Source: Treponema vincentii
GTDB taxonomy: Bacteria > Spirochaetota > Spirochaetia > Treponematales > Treponemataceae
Direction of reading: 5' to 3'
Assembly (NCBI RefSeq): GCF_018336815.1
Contig: NZ_CP050497.1
Location: 992,001-1,056,000, forward strand
DNA: 64,000 nucleotides
The position numbers were made by a program, and so were the translations under genes. This document shows positions 52,996-63,688 of the stretch, piece after piece. How positions within the stretch are numbered: the stretch's first letter is position 1; every line of letters starts with the position of its first letter. The notes beneath the pieces were generated by a model. The model searched no databases and had not been told where the DNA came from. It saw only the letters and a list, made by a program, of their open reading frames with translations.

Positions 52996-54866
52996 AAAGT
53001 AGCTGATACGTTTGCCGCTCGAATCTGATATACAAGTTTAACATCGTAATACGGCTTTTCGTTTTTCACCGACACTTCAAGTTTGCCGGAATGTACTTTT
53101 CCGATACCATTTCGCTTAAAACTGACATACACACCGCCGCCGTACACGGGACATTGCAAATATATAAGGCGTTCTTTCTTATTTTCTTCTTTTCGTATTG
53201 CTTGAGAAAACGAGCCGTTGATACCGCAAAAAACGCCGTCGGTAATGCAAAAACTGCTATTTGCATAGGCGGTGTATTTTTTCAAGATAAACGGATTGGC
53301 ACTTTTGTCCTGCATTTCAACCGAAGCCCCGACGGCAGCCTTTTGGAACCATTGAATGCCGCTAAACCATTTCGGTTTGCTTATGCAAGTCAGCTCCGTT
53401 TTAACCGTATGTAGTTCATTGCGGTAATCCCAGCTTGCCTTCCAACGAATCACTTTATGTTTTACCTGTGTAATAAGCCCGCCGTTATGCAGCATTGTTC
53501 TATCTTCCATACTGAACCCATAGAGCGCGAACAGCGAGAAAAGACCGATCTTAAAGTGCGGCTGAATAAAAGCGGTAACCTGTTCGTTTTGCTGTTTTCC
53601 ATCCCAGTTAACGGCATGCGCTCCGGTATAGCTGCCGCCGGTTCGTATACCCGCATACCGGTACCAAGCATCGATTTCGGCTTGTACCGCGCCGGAAACG
53701 GTTTTGTCTGCCGCATAGCTGCAAAAACCGGTCGTTGAAAACGAGACAATCGGATGGGTAAAAACGGCATTCAGACCGAAAAGCGTGTGATAGCGTTGCC
53801 GTGTATATTCGCCGTTTATATCTAAGGATGTATTTGGAGTACCGGCCGGTTGACCCGCAGAAGCGTCTCCTCCTGCAGACTTTGCGGTAGATGTTTTTAC
53901 CTCTCTAATCAATTCCGGCATAAAAGTAGTAAGGTATTGAACGGCAAAGTTGATATCAGCTTTTTTTCGATTCATACGCCAGCCGCCCATAATGCCGTAG
54001 CGCATCCGCTGCTTCTTTGGCTCGGGGCTTGCAAAAAAAGCTCCGTTCCATCCGCCGCCGTATACTTCAATCCCATATTGAATGGCTTTCTGTGCACTCC
54101 CGATACCGATAAACTGTTCTCGAGGGAATTTAAACCCGCCGTAGCTTGCCTTCGTTTTGGAATAATCGGTAAAGTTCGCGGCTTTTAAGAAACTGTCAAA
54201 GGTTAGGTTACCTGCGCCGAGGAACAGCGTCGGAATAGGCTTTTCAGGAAAAGAAGACTGCAGCGCTGCAAGCGGATACAGTCCAACACCGAAATTTCTC
54301 ACCGAAAGTTCAAAGTAGGGTACGGGCATCGGCGATTCAAGTTGTAAATAGCCGATGTAGCCGCGGCCGCTGATTCCGGTGGAAATCCGTGCTCCTTTGC
54401 GAACGCTGTGCGTATATCGAAAAAAATAATCGCGTTCCGATACGGGAGTGCCGGTATTTGCTGCATTGCCTTTTTGCAGGTTTGATACGGCAGCTGCTGT
54501 AGTGGCTTGATCTTTAGTTGCTTCGTTAGCCTGCTGTCCGTCCGCTGTTTCCGATTGTTGTCCGGCGCTGCCTGTTTCCGGTTTAGCATCCGTACTGTTC
54601 GGTTGCCGTTTACCGCTTCCGGCTTCCGCACCGGTTTCGGGAGCTTGCTCCGAATCGTATTCCCTCTCCGTCTCGGTGTCGGAATCCTCATCGGTATCGT
54701 CTTCGTCCTCGTTTTGCTGCCCGAATATAAAACGGTCATTGGCCATGCGGTCAAAAAGTGACTGTTGCCCGTAGCCTTGCGTAGAAGCGTATCCTAAGAG
54801 GGTAACAAACATACACAATAGGGTTGGCATACGTTTGATGCCGTAATAAAATCTTGTAAAGTTCAT
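52992..54866 (-). CDS. Putative outer-membrane beta-barrel protein with acidic linker
   Basis: 624 residues from ATG 54866 (AAGGGGAG upstream). A signal peptide (MPTLLCMFVTLLGYASTQG) is followed by a long disordered Glu/Asp/Gln/Thr-rich stretch (about residues 40-125) and then about 480 residues of alternating aromatic/polar beta-strands such as YGIEVYGGGWNGAFFA and IMGGWRMNRKKADINFAVQYL. This fits a surface barrel. No family is recognised. Confidence 0.55.
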   Translation of the reverse strand: MNFTRFYYGIKRMPTLLCMFVTLLGYASTQGYGQQSLFDRMANDRFIFGQQNEDEDDTDEDSDTETEREYDSEQAPETGAEAGSGKRQPNSTDAKPETGSAGQQSETADGQQANEATKDQATTAAAVSNLQKGNAANTGTPVSERDYFFRYTHSVRKGARISTGISGRGYIGYLQLESPMPVPYFELSVRNFGVGLYPLAALQSSFPEKPIPTLFLGAGNLTFDSFLKAANFTDYSKTKASYGGFKFPREQFIGIGSAQKAIQYGIEVYGGGWNGAFFASPEPKKQRMRYGIMGGWRMNRKKADINFAVQYLTTFMPELIREVKTSTAKSAGGDASAGQPAGTPNTSLDINGEYTRQRYHTLFGLNAVFTHPIVSFSTTGFCSYAADKTVSGAVQAEIDAWYRYAGIRTGGSYTGAHAVNWDGKQQNEQVTAFIQPHFKIGLFSLFALYGFSMEDRTMLHNGGLITQVKHKVIRWKASWDYRNELHTVKTELTCISKPKWFSGIQWFQKAAVGASVEMQDKSANPFILKKYTAYANSSFCITDGVFCGINGSFSQAIRKEENKKERLIYLQCPVYGGGVYVSFKRNGIGKVHSGKLEVSVKNEKPYYDVKLVYQIRAANVSATF

Positions 54867-55010
54867 ACTCCCCTTATGTGGCACGAGCAGCATTTTGGCT
54901 AAGAAATTTTTATATTTTGTGAAAAAAGTTAAAAAAATATGAAATACGTTATGACTGTTGGTTACTCAGCAACGCCGTAGACGGTATGCATATTTTTAAA
55001 AGGTAAGGAA

Positions 55011-55039
55011 TTGACATGATAGATATAGATAATGATAAT
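55011..55039 (+). promoter_or_regulatory. Probable promoter of the second chemoreceptor
   Basis: TTGACA, 17 bases, GATAAT. The gene starts 108 bases further on, with a degenerate short inverted repeat in the leader. Confidence 0.55.
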
Positions 55040-55050
55040 AAACAGTATAT

Positions 55051-55084
55051 CATCTCTAGAAACTGCGTTTTTTTGAGATTTCCA
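55051..55084. repeat. Degenerate short inverted repeat (CTCTAAAAA family)
   Basis: CATCTCTAGAAACTGCG pairs imperfectly with GTTTTTTTGAGATTTCC. It lies in the untranslated leader of the chemoreceptor gene. Confidence 0.45.
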
Positions 55085-55147
55085 TTAAGCAATTAATAAT
55101 CGTTTTACCGCTTTGCGGCCATATTCGTTTTAGTGTGAGGAGAAGCT

Positions 55148-57235
55148 ATGAAGAAACAACTTGGTTTGCAAAAAAGACTGATTATTATTTTTGCAATATT
55201 TATTGTTACGGTATCGATTTTGCAAACCGTTTTAGCAGGCAGTATTGTCAGACGGTCAATTACCGCAAAAGTCATGGAGTTATTGCAAAACAAGGCGGTT
55301 ACAACTGCTGAAAAAATCGATCATGAAATTTATGATCTTTCTTTCTGGTTGGAGGGCGTTGCCGATAGTCCCGTCCTATTTGATGAAAGTTTAAGTATTC
55401 AGAAACGGTTGCAAGAGATTGACTTCCTGATTAAACGGCAACCGTCCGTAAAGAACTACGGTATGGCAGGGATGGACGGGAACCTTATCCGTGCCGACGG
55501 CAGCAGTTTCTTTTGCGGGAATCAATCGTGGTACAGCATGGTCATGAGCGGGACGCCGTTTTTGTCCGAGCCTTTCCAAGCAGGCAAAGATGTTTTTCTC
55601 ATTTCGTATGCAATTCCCATGTATGACAAGGATAAGCAGATTACCGGTTTCTTTTCAATCGATATCGACGGTCAATATCTTTCCGATATTTGTAAAACAG
55701 TTACCGTCGGTACGAGCGGTTCCGTCTTTATAGTTGGAATTAGTAGGAACATTATCGGTGATACCGATTTTAGCCGTGTTACTGCAAAAACGTCTATCAC
55801 TGAGGCTGCGACTGACGATAAAGATATGGCTTCGTTATCTGCTCTTGTCGAATCGGTTTTTAACTCAAACGATGTTGTAAGCGGTTCAGGTTCGTATAAC
55901 GGCGAAACTCAATTTGTTGTAGGAAAGAAGATGGAGACCGGTTGGGTAGTGATGCTGCGTGCTCCTGCAAAAGAGTTTTTAAGCGATGTTCGTACATTGA
56001 ACCGTTGGATGTATTTGATCGGGATAGCAATGCTAATTATCGCTGCTGTCGTAGTGTATTGGTTGTCGCACCGGATTATCGGGCCGATTGTACGTGTGGC
56101 GACTGCGTTAAAAGATATTGCACAGGGAGAAGGAGATCTAACCGTCAGCTTACCGGTAACCGGTTTGGATGAAATTCGCAATCTTTCCGAGTATTTTAAT
56201 GAAACAATCGGGAAGATTAGAGCCTCAATTCAATCGGTTGATAAAAACACCGGCGCAATGACAAAGATAGGCGATGAGCTTGCGCAAAATATGTCGGAAA
56301 CTGCCGGAGCAGCGAACGAAATCAGTACTCATATTGAGGATGTAAAACGAAAGATATTTACACAGGCTTCTAGTGTTACCGAAACTTCCGCGACCATCGA
56401 AGAAATTATCCAAACTATTAAGCAGTTAAACAGCAGTATTGCAACCCAAGCTGCAAGCGTTGCGGAGTCTTCTTCGGCAATTGAAGAAATGGTTGCCAAT
56501 ATTGCTTCGATTACTAAGACTTTGGAGAGAACCGATGAATCGATAAAGTCCCTCGCATCTGCCACTTCCGACGGCAAAGAAACGCTACACAGCTCTAATG
56601 CCATTACGCAAAAAATTGCCGAAGAGTCGGGCAGCTTAATAGAGGCGAGCGGTGTTATCCAACATATTGCCAGTCAGACCAACCTGCTTGCAATGAATGC
56701 GGCAATCGAAGCGGCTCATGCCGGTGAGGCGGGGAAGGGCTTTGCAGTTGTTGCCGACGAGATTCGCAAGCTGGCCGAAGATTCGGCGACACAGGGAAAG
56801 ACTATTACGACGACGCTTAAACAGTTCGGTACGGAAATCGAAAGTCTCTCCGCTTCGGCTCATACCGTTGAAGAAAAATTCAATGTTATTTTTAATCTGT
56901 CGGAACAGGTTAAGATGATGAGTAATCAACTGACCGAGGCAATGCGCGAACAGGAAAATGCCAGTAGAGAAGTTCTTACTGCAATTAAGAATATCAATAC
57001 GGTTACAGTTGAAGTTAACAGCGGTTCTTCGGAAATGCTGAAAGGCGGTGAAAAAGCTGCAAAGGAAATGGCGATACTTGACGACCTTACCCGTGTTATC
57101 ACCGGCAGTATGGACGAAATGACCTCTGGTGCATCATATATCAATACATCCGTGCAGGAAGTTAATCAAATCACCCAGCGTAATAAAGAGAGTATCGCCG
57201 GACTTGCTGCAGAAGTAAGCAAGTTTAAAGTGTAA
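55148..57235 (+). CDS. Methyl-accepting chemotaxis protein with dCache-type sensor
   Basis: 695 residues, paralogous to the receptor at 49442. Helix IIIFAIFIVTVSILQTVLAGSIV, periplasmic Cache domain with NQSWYSMVMSG and the closing Asp in FFSIDIDG, second helix LIGIAMLIIAAVVVYWL, HAMP with ALKDIAQGEGDLTVSLPVTG, and tip [43 protein letters not shown] precedes the ATG. Confidence 0.92.
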   Translation: MKKQLGLQKRLIIIFAIFIVTVSILQTVLAGSIVRRSITAKVMELLQNKAVTTAEKIDHEIYDLSFWLEGVADSPVLFDESLSIQKRLQEIDFLIKRQPSVKNYGMAGMDGNLIRADGSSFFCGNQSWYSMVMSGTPFLSEPFQAGKDVFLISYAIPMYDKDKQITGFFSIDIDGQYLSDICKTVTVGTSGSVFIVGISRNIIGDTDFSRVTAKTSITEAATDDKDMASLSALVESVFNSNDVVSGSGSYNGETQFVVGKKMETGWVVMLRAPAKEFLSDVRTLNRWMYLIGIAMLIIAAVVVYWLSHRIIGPIVRVATALKDIAQGEGDLTVSLPVTGLDEIRNLSEYFNETIGKIRASIQSVDKNTGAMTKIGDELAQNMSETAGAANEISTHIEDVKRKIFTQASSVTETSATIEEIIQTIKQLNSSIATQAASVAESSSAIEEMVANIASITKTLERTDESIKSLASATSDGKETLHSSNAITQKIAEESGSLIEASGVIQHIASQTNLLAMNAAIEAAHAGEAGKGFAVVADEIRKLAEDSATQGKTITTTLKQFGTEIESLSASAHTVEEKFNVIFNLSEQVKMMSNQLTEAMREQENASREVLTAIKNINTVTVEVNSGSSEMLKGGEKAAKEMAILDDLTRVITGSMDEMTSGASYINTSVQEVNQITQRNKESIAGLAAEVSKFKV

Positions 57236-57342
57236 AGCCCTAAAAGGTACTTACACCGGATATGTTTCTTCGAATGGTTGAATAGCCTATTTTATTATGC
57301 GGAGTTGTTAAAAAGAAATCTGATTATGACTCACGAGTCATA

Positions 57343-57381
57343 AAATAAAAAACGGATTCCGGCACAAGCCGAAATCCGTTT
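57343..57381 (-). terminator. Intrinsic terminator of the V-ATPase operon
   Basis: On the minus strand, AAACGGATTTCGGC-TTGT-GCCGGAATCCGTTT forms a strong stem followed by a T-run, 11 bases after the subunit K stop. Next to it (57326-57343) TATGACTC-AC-GAGTCATA is another palindrome, between the convergent genes. Confidence 0.85.
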
Positions 57382-57392
57382 AAGCAGCACTG

Positions 57393-57815
57393 TTAGCAGT
57401 TAATCAGTCCGAAAACCATAACGAACAGCGCAACGGTTTCGCAAAGACCGACAACGGTGATGTACTGACCGAAGCCCTTACCGGTTTCCGCCAACGCATC
57501 GGAACCTGCTGCGGAAGCCTTGCCCTGTGCAATAGCGGAAGCTGCGATACCGAGACCGCATGCAACACCAACACCTAACAGAAACCACGGATCCGCTTTT
57601 GAAGTAAGCATTTTGTTCATCAGCAGGAAGCCGTAAATGGTTTGCGTGAGCGGGGCGCCTGCAAATGCGAGGAGGATGAAGGGAGCCGGTTTATTATTCA
57701 AATAACACCGCTTCCACGCTCCGATTGTGCCCTGTCCTGCGATAGCAAGCCCTAATGCCGATCCGAATGCCGAAATACCGAGTGCAGCTGCTGCACCAAA
57801 CATACCAAAACTCAT
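57393..57815 (-). CDS. V-type ATP synthase subunit K (proteolipid)
   Basis: 140 residues, four helices in two hairpins: GAAAALGISAFGSALGLAIAG... and GVGVACGLGIAASAIAQGKASA.... The ion-binding Glu lies in VVGLCETVALFVMVFGL. The first hairpin lacks an equivalent Glu. ATG 57815 has GGAGGA; the longer frame upstream is not conserved in character. It forms the membrane rotor ring. A 164-base gap without a gene separates it from subunit I. Confidence 0.92.
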   Translation of the reverse strand: MSFGMFGAAAALGISAFGSALGLAIAGQGTIGAWKRCYLNNKPAPFILLAFAGAPLTQTIYGFLLMNKMLTSKADPWFLLGVGVACGLGIAASAIAQGKASAAGSDALAETGKGFGQYITVVGLCETVALFVMVFGLINC

Positions 57816-57979
57816 TGAAGTCCTCCAAGTAATATCTACATGATCTATCTCACCGCTCCCGCGTATGAAATAAGAAATGTTAGCGTTACCGCTTTCTATC
57901 CGCCGATACTGACGTACCGGCATTTTATCATATATTCTAAGAACGTCGGCTTTTTAAAAGCTTCTCGTTTTAGAACCCC

Positions 57980-59950
57980 TTATTCTGCAAAAGGTTCGTA
58001 TTTAAACCCTGCCCACGTTAACCCGACATGGTTTGAAAACTCTAAGGTATTAAGCCGCACCCCGTGTACGATAACCGAAAGTACGTTCATAATATAGTTC
58101 AACCCGTGTCCGAAGAATAACAGCAGCACACCTAAAAAGATGAGGAAGCTGCCGAGCGCCGGACCCGCCATCTGGTTGACTGTCGCGCTGATTGCAGAAC
58201 CTGCAAGCCCGACTGCCCAAAGGCGGATATAACTCATAATATCGGCAAAGACGTTTACCACCCCTAAGAACATCGTGATAATATTTTTAAGGCTGTCTAC
58301 AATACTCTGCCCGATACCGGTTTGATAATTTGAAAAAATAAAGTTAAGCGCAAAGCCGCCGCCTACCGCAATCATTACCGGTTGGTTAATCTGATACCGC
58401 TCGGCGCTGACGACAAGGCTGAGTACCACGATATACATACCGCAGAGCATCGCAATGGAGCCGACATGTCCCAGTATCTGCGGAGAACGGATATTCCGCA
58501 CAATCGAGATGATATGCCCGATTGTCAGCTGAATAAGCCCGAGTGTAAAGCAGAACTGCATCAAGTTGGCATTTCTGATGCTCTCTTCCGTTGCGTTCGA
58601 GATAGCCGGTATGGAGAGATTTTTCATCCATGCGGGGATGTACTCCACCGAGATGCCGAACCAGTTGCAGGTTGCAGTCCCCCAGATAACAGTTAGAACA
58701 CCGAGGTAGAGGAACATCTGCATAGCGAGCGGAGCGGGCTGCTCCTTCGCTTTTGCTTTGACGATTCCGATCAGTGATAAAATCACGAGGATGGCGCCGT
58801 AGCCTGCGTCCCCGAAAATCATCGCAAAGAAGATACCGAAAAAGAGCAGGAACCACAGCGAAATATCGGGTTCGCGGTAGCCCGGCACCGTACCGAGGAA
58901 GTCCGTCAGCGGGGTAAGCAACTGCACAAACCGATTATGCCGCATTGCAGTCGGAACGGCATCTTCTTCAGCCGGATCATCAGCAATAAATGCCCAGCCG
59001 TTTGCCTTTGCAAGCCCTGCAAAATCAGCTTGTTTTTCAGCAAGGATATAACCGGAAAGCCGTGCAAGCCGTATCGGCTCTTTTTCGGCATTCCCGGCAG
59101 TGCCGTTTGCAGCATTACTTGAACCGACCGCCGCAGTAGCTGCGCTGCCGGATGCAGCAAGCGTTACCGAGCTATCGGCACCGGAAGCAGCTGCCGTATC
59201 TTCCTCAAGCGGAATGACTTCCATACCGGCACGGACGCTTTCAAACTCAATCTCTTTTGCAAGCTTTTTTGCCTCTGCCTTTAACGGTGCAAGCAATTCA
59301 GTCCGTGCCCCAATCTTTGCTTTGAATGAGGGCAGCTGTTTTTGCAGCCGTTCCCTTTCGGTATGCATTGCCGAAAGCCGCATATCCGGTAAAATAAGCG
59401 GACTAAAATCGGACGGCAAATCGGCAGGAACATCTGCGGTTTCGGACACTATCGCAAAGCGGACTGTTTTTTTGCCGCCTGCAAGCCGTACCGTTTTAAT
59501 CGTTTCAGGCAATGCTGTATATGACTTTTCCGGAAGCTCACCCATCGTCAAATAGATGCCATTTTCTTCAAAGCTGTGTATATCTTTGGGCTCAAAATCC
59601 CCCCAAGCATTGTATGCTTCAATGTCGCCGGTTAGCTTATTGATTGCAGCCCGTGTATTTGATTCTTGGTCTTTGAGGTCAAGAATCTCGTCAACTGCCT
59701 GCAATAAGTCATTCCGGCTCAATGTGAGCGTTTCAGTCTGTGCTTTTTCAGCTTTTTTCGGCTGCGATTCGGTAATCAATGCTTCCGCTTGCTGTACTCT
59801 CGTGTATGTGTTTTGCAATTCCGCCAAGGTATCGCTTGAAGCGTTTTCCTTTTCGATATGCACCGCACCGAAGTTCCGCAATGTTTTTAACGCTGCCTTT
59901 TTCTGAGAATCCAGCACAAGGAGCGTCAGTTTTTTCATCGGTAAAATCAT
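57980..59950 (-). CDS. V-type ATP synthase subunit I
   Basis: 656 residues. The soluble N-terminal half begins [29 protein letters not shown] and contains coiled coil (about 35-130 and 195-235) and an Ala/Ser/Gly-rich linker near residue 265. The C-terminal half has about seven helices with [15 protein letters not shown] and [15 protein letters not shown], the Arg-containing stator half-channel. It overlaps subunit D by 4 bases. Confidence 0.93.
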   Translation of the reverse strand: MILPMKKLTLLVLDSQKKAALKTLRNFGAVHIEKENASSDTLAELQNTYTRVQQAEALITESQPKKAEKAQTETLTLSRNDLLQAVDEILDLKDQESNTRAAINKLTGDIEAYNAWGDFEPKDIHSFEENGIYLTMGELPEKSYTALPETIKTVRLAGGKKTVRFAIVSETADVPADLPSDFSPLILPDMRLSAMHTERERLQKQLPSFKAKIGARTELLAPLKAEAKKLAKEIEFESVRAGMEVIPLEEDTAAASGADSSVTLAASGSAATAAVGSSNAANGTAGNAEKEPIRLARLSGYILAEKQADFAGLAKANGWAFIADDPAEEDAVPTAMRHNRFVQLLTPLTDFLGTVPGYREPDISLWFLLFFGIFFAMIFGDAGYGAILVILSLIGIVKAKAKEQPAPLAMQMFLYLGVLTVIWGTATCNWFGISVEYIPAWMKNLSIPAISNATEESIRNANLMQFCFTLGLIQLTIGHIISIVRNIRSPQILGHVGSIAMLCGMYIVVLSLVVSAERYQINQPVMIAVGGGFALNFIFSNYQTGIGQSIVDSLKNIITMFLGVVNVFADIMSYIRLWAVGLAGSAISATVNQMAGPALGSFLIFLGVLLLFFGHGLNYIMNVLSVIVHGVRLNTLEFSNHVGLTWAGFKYEPFAE

Positions 59951-60564
59951 GCTGTTTCCTCCTCATCCGGAGCGTTCTTTTCCAAGTTTTTCTTGGAAAT
60001 CTTCCCGCGCACAACCGCCGCTACCTGCTGATCTCCCAGATACACGGAAATTTTTTTGATGTTCCGCTTTGTTTCCGGTATCTTTACCTTTTCAAACAAG
60101 TTGACCCGCTGCGTTGTGGTACGCAGTTCGTTGTTGAGCCGTGCAACCTGTTCGTCGAGGATTTGGGCTTCAAGATCGAGCGATAAAACCCGCTCCATCC
60201 GGTCGCAAGCAATGTCGAGCCAGAGCGGCGTTGTAAAAAGATCGTAGCTGCTGCGTTCAAAGTCCGCCCCGGAAAATACCGGTATCGAAACACCGGCAAT
60301 ATTTCCCGTCGAGGTACGCACTTCTTTCACCTTGAGGATTTCAGGTGTAAAGACTCCCGCTTCACCGAAGACGGCAATCCACTGCTCAAACTCCTTGTGC
60401 AGCGCGTCTCGGTTCAGCCGAACCTCTTTTGCATGCGTCTCAATCGTGCGGATTTCGGTTTGCAGCTGCTGTTTTTTAAGCTGAAGCGTCGGCAAGTACC
60501 GCTGGAACATCTTAAGCGATTCTTTTTGATTTTTCAGCTCGTTTTTCGTCAGTTTAATAGCCAT
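59947..60564 (-). CDS. V-type ATP synthase subunit D
   Basis: 205 residues forming the two long antiparallel helices of the central shaft: [27 protein letters not shown] at the start and [38 protein letters not shown] towards the end, the family signature. It lies 30 bases after subunit B. Confidence 0.93.
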   Translation of the reverse strand: MAIKLTKNELKNQKESLKMFQRYLPTLQLKKQQLQTEIRTIETHAKEVRLNRDALHKEFEQWIAVFGEAGVFTPEILKVKEVRTSTGNIAGVSIPVFSGADFERSSYDLFTTPLWLDIACDRMERVLSLDLEAQILDEQVARLNNELRTTTQRVNLFEKVKIPETKRNIKKISVYLGDQQVAAVVRGKISKKNLEKNAPDEEETA

Positions 60565-60594
60565 CGCTATTCCTTATAATTAGAAGGAAACGCA

Positions 60595-61914
60595 TTAATC
60601 CGCAGTGGGATTGTTCTGCGCATCCTTGGGCCAGAAGGTTTTAATCAAATCGGACTTAATACCGGTTTCCTCAGGAGTAAAGCAGGATGAAAGAATCTTC
60701 CATCCGTTATCGAGCGCTTCCTCAAGCGGAATGTTCACCGACAAATCCATCATGCGGGATTCAAAAAGTTCACCGTATTTCAGCAGTTTGCCGTCCCATT
60801 CGCTCATCATAAAGCCCATCGACTTTTTCTCAAGCGTGTCCTTGTAGGAAGCATAGAGCTTGATCATATTATCCATGAGCGCACGGTGATCTTCGCGGGT
60901 CTTGCCGTTGACGTTCTGCTTGAGACGGGAAAGACTTCCGAACGGTTCGATGCGTCCGTGTTTAAGATAGAACTGACCTTCGGTGATATATCCGGTGTTA
61001 TCGGGAACGGGGTGCGTTACGTCGTCGCCGGGCATGGTGGTAACGGCAAGAACGGTAACCGAACCTGCATCGTCAAAGTCAACCGCCTTTTCGTAGCGGG
61101 CGGCAAGCTGGCTGTAAAGGTCGCCGGGATAGCCGCGGTTTGACGGAACCTGTTCCTGTATAATGGCAATTTCCTTCATCGCATCGGCGAAGTTGGTCAT
61201 ATCGGTTAAAAGGACGAGGACATCCTTGCCCTTGAGTGCAAACTGTTCGGCAACTGCAAGACACATATCGGGGATCATCAAACATTCTACCGTCGGGTCG
61301 GCGGCGGTGTGTACGAACATCACCGTGCGGCTCAACGCGCCTGCTTCTTCCAGCGTGTCCTTAAAATAGAGGTAGTCGTCGTATTTCAGTCCCATACCGC
61401 CGAGTACGATGACATCAACCTCAGCCTGCATTGCGATACGTGCGAGCAGTTCGTTGTAGGGTTCACCGGAGCTTGAGAAAATCGGCAGCTTCTGCGAAAC
61501 CACGAGGGTGTTGAATACGTCGATCATCGGAATACCGGTTCTGATCATGCGCTTTGCCATAATACGCTTGGACGGGTTTACGGACGGGCCGCCGATTTCT
61601 ACCATATTATCCTTGAGCATCGGGCCTTGGTCGCGCGGCTCACCCGAACCGTTAAAGATACGTCCGAGTAAGTCATCGGAAAAGCTTACCTGCATTTCCC
61701 GACCGAGGAAGCGTACTTCATCACCGGTGGAAACGCCGCGTCCGCCTGCAAATACCTGTAGCGAAACAAGCCCTCTATCCAGCTTATTGACCTGTGCGAG
61801 CGAGGTGCCAAAGCTTGTCTGTACCTGTGCAAGCTCCCCGTAGGACACATCTTCAGCCTTGACGGTTATAACCGAACCGTTAATGGATTCAATCTTACTG
61901 TACACTTTCTTCAT
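60595..61914 (-). CDS. V-type ATP synthase subunit B
   Basis: 439 residues, the regulatory nucleotide-binding subunit of the head. It begins [23 protein letters not shown] and contains [30 protein letters not shown] in place of a classic P-loop, [16 protein letters not shown] and [15 protein letters not shown]. It overlaps subunit A by 20 bases. Confidence 0.95.
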   Translation of the reverse strand: MKKVYSKIESINGSVITVKAEDVSYGELAQVQTSFGTSLAQVNKLDRGLVSLQVFAGGRGVSTGDEVRFLGREMQVSFSDDLLGRIFNGSGEPRDQGPMLKDNMVEIGGPSVNPSKRIMAKRMIRTGIPMIDVFNTLVVSQKLPIFSSSGEPYNELLARIAMQAEVDVIVLGGMGLKYDDYLYFKDTLEEAGALSRTVMFVHTAADPTVECLMIPDMCLAVAEQFALKGKDVLVLLTDMTNFADAMKEIAIIQEQVPSNRGYPGDLYSQLAARYEKAVDFDDAGSVTVLAVTTMPGDDVTHPVPDNTGYITEGQFYLKHGRIEPFGSLSRLKQNVNGKTREDHRALMDNMIKLYASYKDTLEKKSMGFMMSEWDGKLLKYGELFESRMMDLSVNIPLEEALDNGWKILSSCFTPEETGIKSDLIKTFWPKDAQNNPTAD

Positions 61915-63688
61915 GATGTGCCTCCGCTTCTTTTATGAGTTTTGCCGCTTTTTCATCCAGCCCGGTTGCCTTATCGGAAAGCGCTCCGGTAATAGCTGCT
62001 TCGTGCTGCTTAAATTCCGGCGATTCCCACGGCGAATAGTTATAGTCGATAAAGGACTGGCGCAGCTTGTTAAAGTATGCGCGGGCTTCATCCTTGGTAT
62101 TAAAGGAGAACTGAGAACCCAATATGCGCAGGATCAGTTTGTAAATATAGCGCTGGCGCTCTACGGAAACGGCATCGTCAACCTTATCGAAGGAGTTTTG
62201 CTGTAAATAAACCGCATCGAGGAAGTCGCCCTTCAAGTAGACGATAAAGTCTTCCATACTGGTACCTTCTTCACCGACAACCTTCATCATCTGTTCGACC
62301 TCGGTGCCGCGGCGGAGCATTCCTCTGCCGTATTCCACCTGCGCCGTGCCGAGTACGCTCGGATATTTTGACCATGAATCGAGCGGGTGGATGGCGGGAT
62401 ATTTACGGGCATCGGAGCGTTCGCGGGAAAGTCCGTGGAAAGCGCCGACAACTTTCAGCGTTGCCTGCGTAACCGGCTCTTCAAAGTTACCGCCTGCGGG
62501 GGAAACCGTACCGCCGATCGTTACGGAGCCTTTGCTACCGTCCTTTAAGCGGACAATACCGGCGCGCTCATAGAATGCTGCAATGTAGGATTCCAAGTAG
62601 GCGGGGAAGGCTTCTTCACCGGGGATTTCCTCCAAGCGTCCGGACATTTCGCGTAAAGCCTGCGCCCAGCGGCTGGTGGAGTCTGCAAGGAGCAGAACGT
62701 CAAGCCCCATCTGGCGGTAGTATTCGGCAAGGGTAACACCGGTATAAACCGAAGCCTCGCGCGCCGCAACCGGCATCGACGATGTATTACAGATGATAAC
62801 CGTCCGCTCCATCAGGGTGCGTCCCGTGCGGGGGTCAATCAATTCAGGGAATTCTTTTAAGGTTTCTACAACTTCACCGGCACGCTCACCGCAGGCGGCG
62901 ATGATAACGATATCAACCTCTGCGTTACGGCTGGTTGCGTGCTGTAAAACGGTTTTACCGGCGCCGAACGGCCCCGGAATACAGTAGGTTCCGCCCTTTG
63001 CTACCGGAAAGAAGGTATCTACGGTGCGGATTTTGGTAACAAGCGTTTCGGAGGGCTTGAGCCGTTCGGCATAGCAGTCGATTGCACGCTTTACCGGCCA
63101 GCGGAAGCTCATCGTAAGCGGGTACTTTTTACCCCGTTCATCGGTTACTTCCGCAATGGTTTCGTGTACGGTGTACTGTCCCGCCGGTTTAATGGAAGAA
63201 AGCGTGTATGTGCCGTACATACCGAAGGGAAGCATAATCCGGTGGGTAAAGTTTCCTTCCGGCACGGTTCCCAGCACATCACCGCGCACGAGCGTATCAC
63301 CGACCTGTGCAACCGGCGTAAAGTCCCACCGTGCTTCAGTAGAAAGCGCATTCAGATAGATACCGCGCTCCAAAAAGTAGCCCGCCTTTTCTGCAAGGTC
63401 GGGGAGCGGGTTCTGCAAACCGTCATACACTCTGCCGAGCAGCCCCGGCCCGAGTTCAACCGACAAGAGATCGCCGGTAAACTCAACTTCATCACCGACG
63501 CGGATACCCTTGGTAATTTCGAATACCTGCATCTGAACGACGGAGCCGCGTATACGGATAATCTCGCTCTTCAATTTAGTGTCGCCGATATGGACGTAGC
63601 CAACTTCGTTTAACGTAACCAGACCGTCAAACTCAACGTTGACCATATTCCCGTTAATACCGACTACCTTTCCTTTCGTTCCTCTCAT
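61895..63688 (-). CDS. V-type ATP synthase subunit A (catalytic)
   Basis: 597 residues. P-loop GPFGAGKTV, preceded by the V/A-type non-homologous insertion ([13 protein letters not shown]... [13 protein letters not shown]), then ACGERAGEV with the catalytic Glu, and [33 protein letters not shown]. It hydrolyses or makes ATP at the A-B interface. It overlaps the upstream gene by 4 bases. Confidence 0.95.
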   Translation of the reverse strand: MRGTKGKVVGINGNMVNVEFDGLVTLNEVGYVHIGDTKLKSEIIRIRGSVVQMQVFEITKGIRVGDEVEFTGDLLSVELGPGLLGRVYDGLQNPLPDLAEKAGYFLERGIYLNALSTEARWDFTPVAQVGDTLVRGDVLGTVPEGNFTHRIMLPFGMYGTYTLSSIKPAGQYTVHETIAEVTDERGKKYPLTMSFRWPVKRAIDCYAERLKPSETLVTKIRTVDTFFPVAKGGTYCIPGPFGAGKTVLQHATSRNAEVDIVIIAACGERAGEVVETLKEFPELIDPRTGRTLMERTVIICNTSSMPVAAREASVYTGVTLAEYYRQMGLDVLLLADSTSRWAQALREMSGRLEEIPGEEAFPAYLESYIAAFYERAGIVRLKDGSKGSVTIGGTVSPAGGNFEEPVTQATLKVVGAFHGLSRERSDARKYPAIHPLDSWSKYPSVLGTAQVEYGRGMLRRGTEVEQMMKVVGEEGTSMEDFIVYLKGDFLDAVYLQQNSFDKVDDAVSVERQRYIYKLILRILGSQFSFNTKDEARAYFNKLRQSFIDYNYSPWESPEFKQHEAAITGALSDKATGLDEKAAKLIKEAEAHHEESVQ

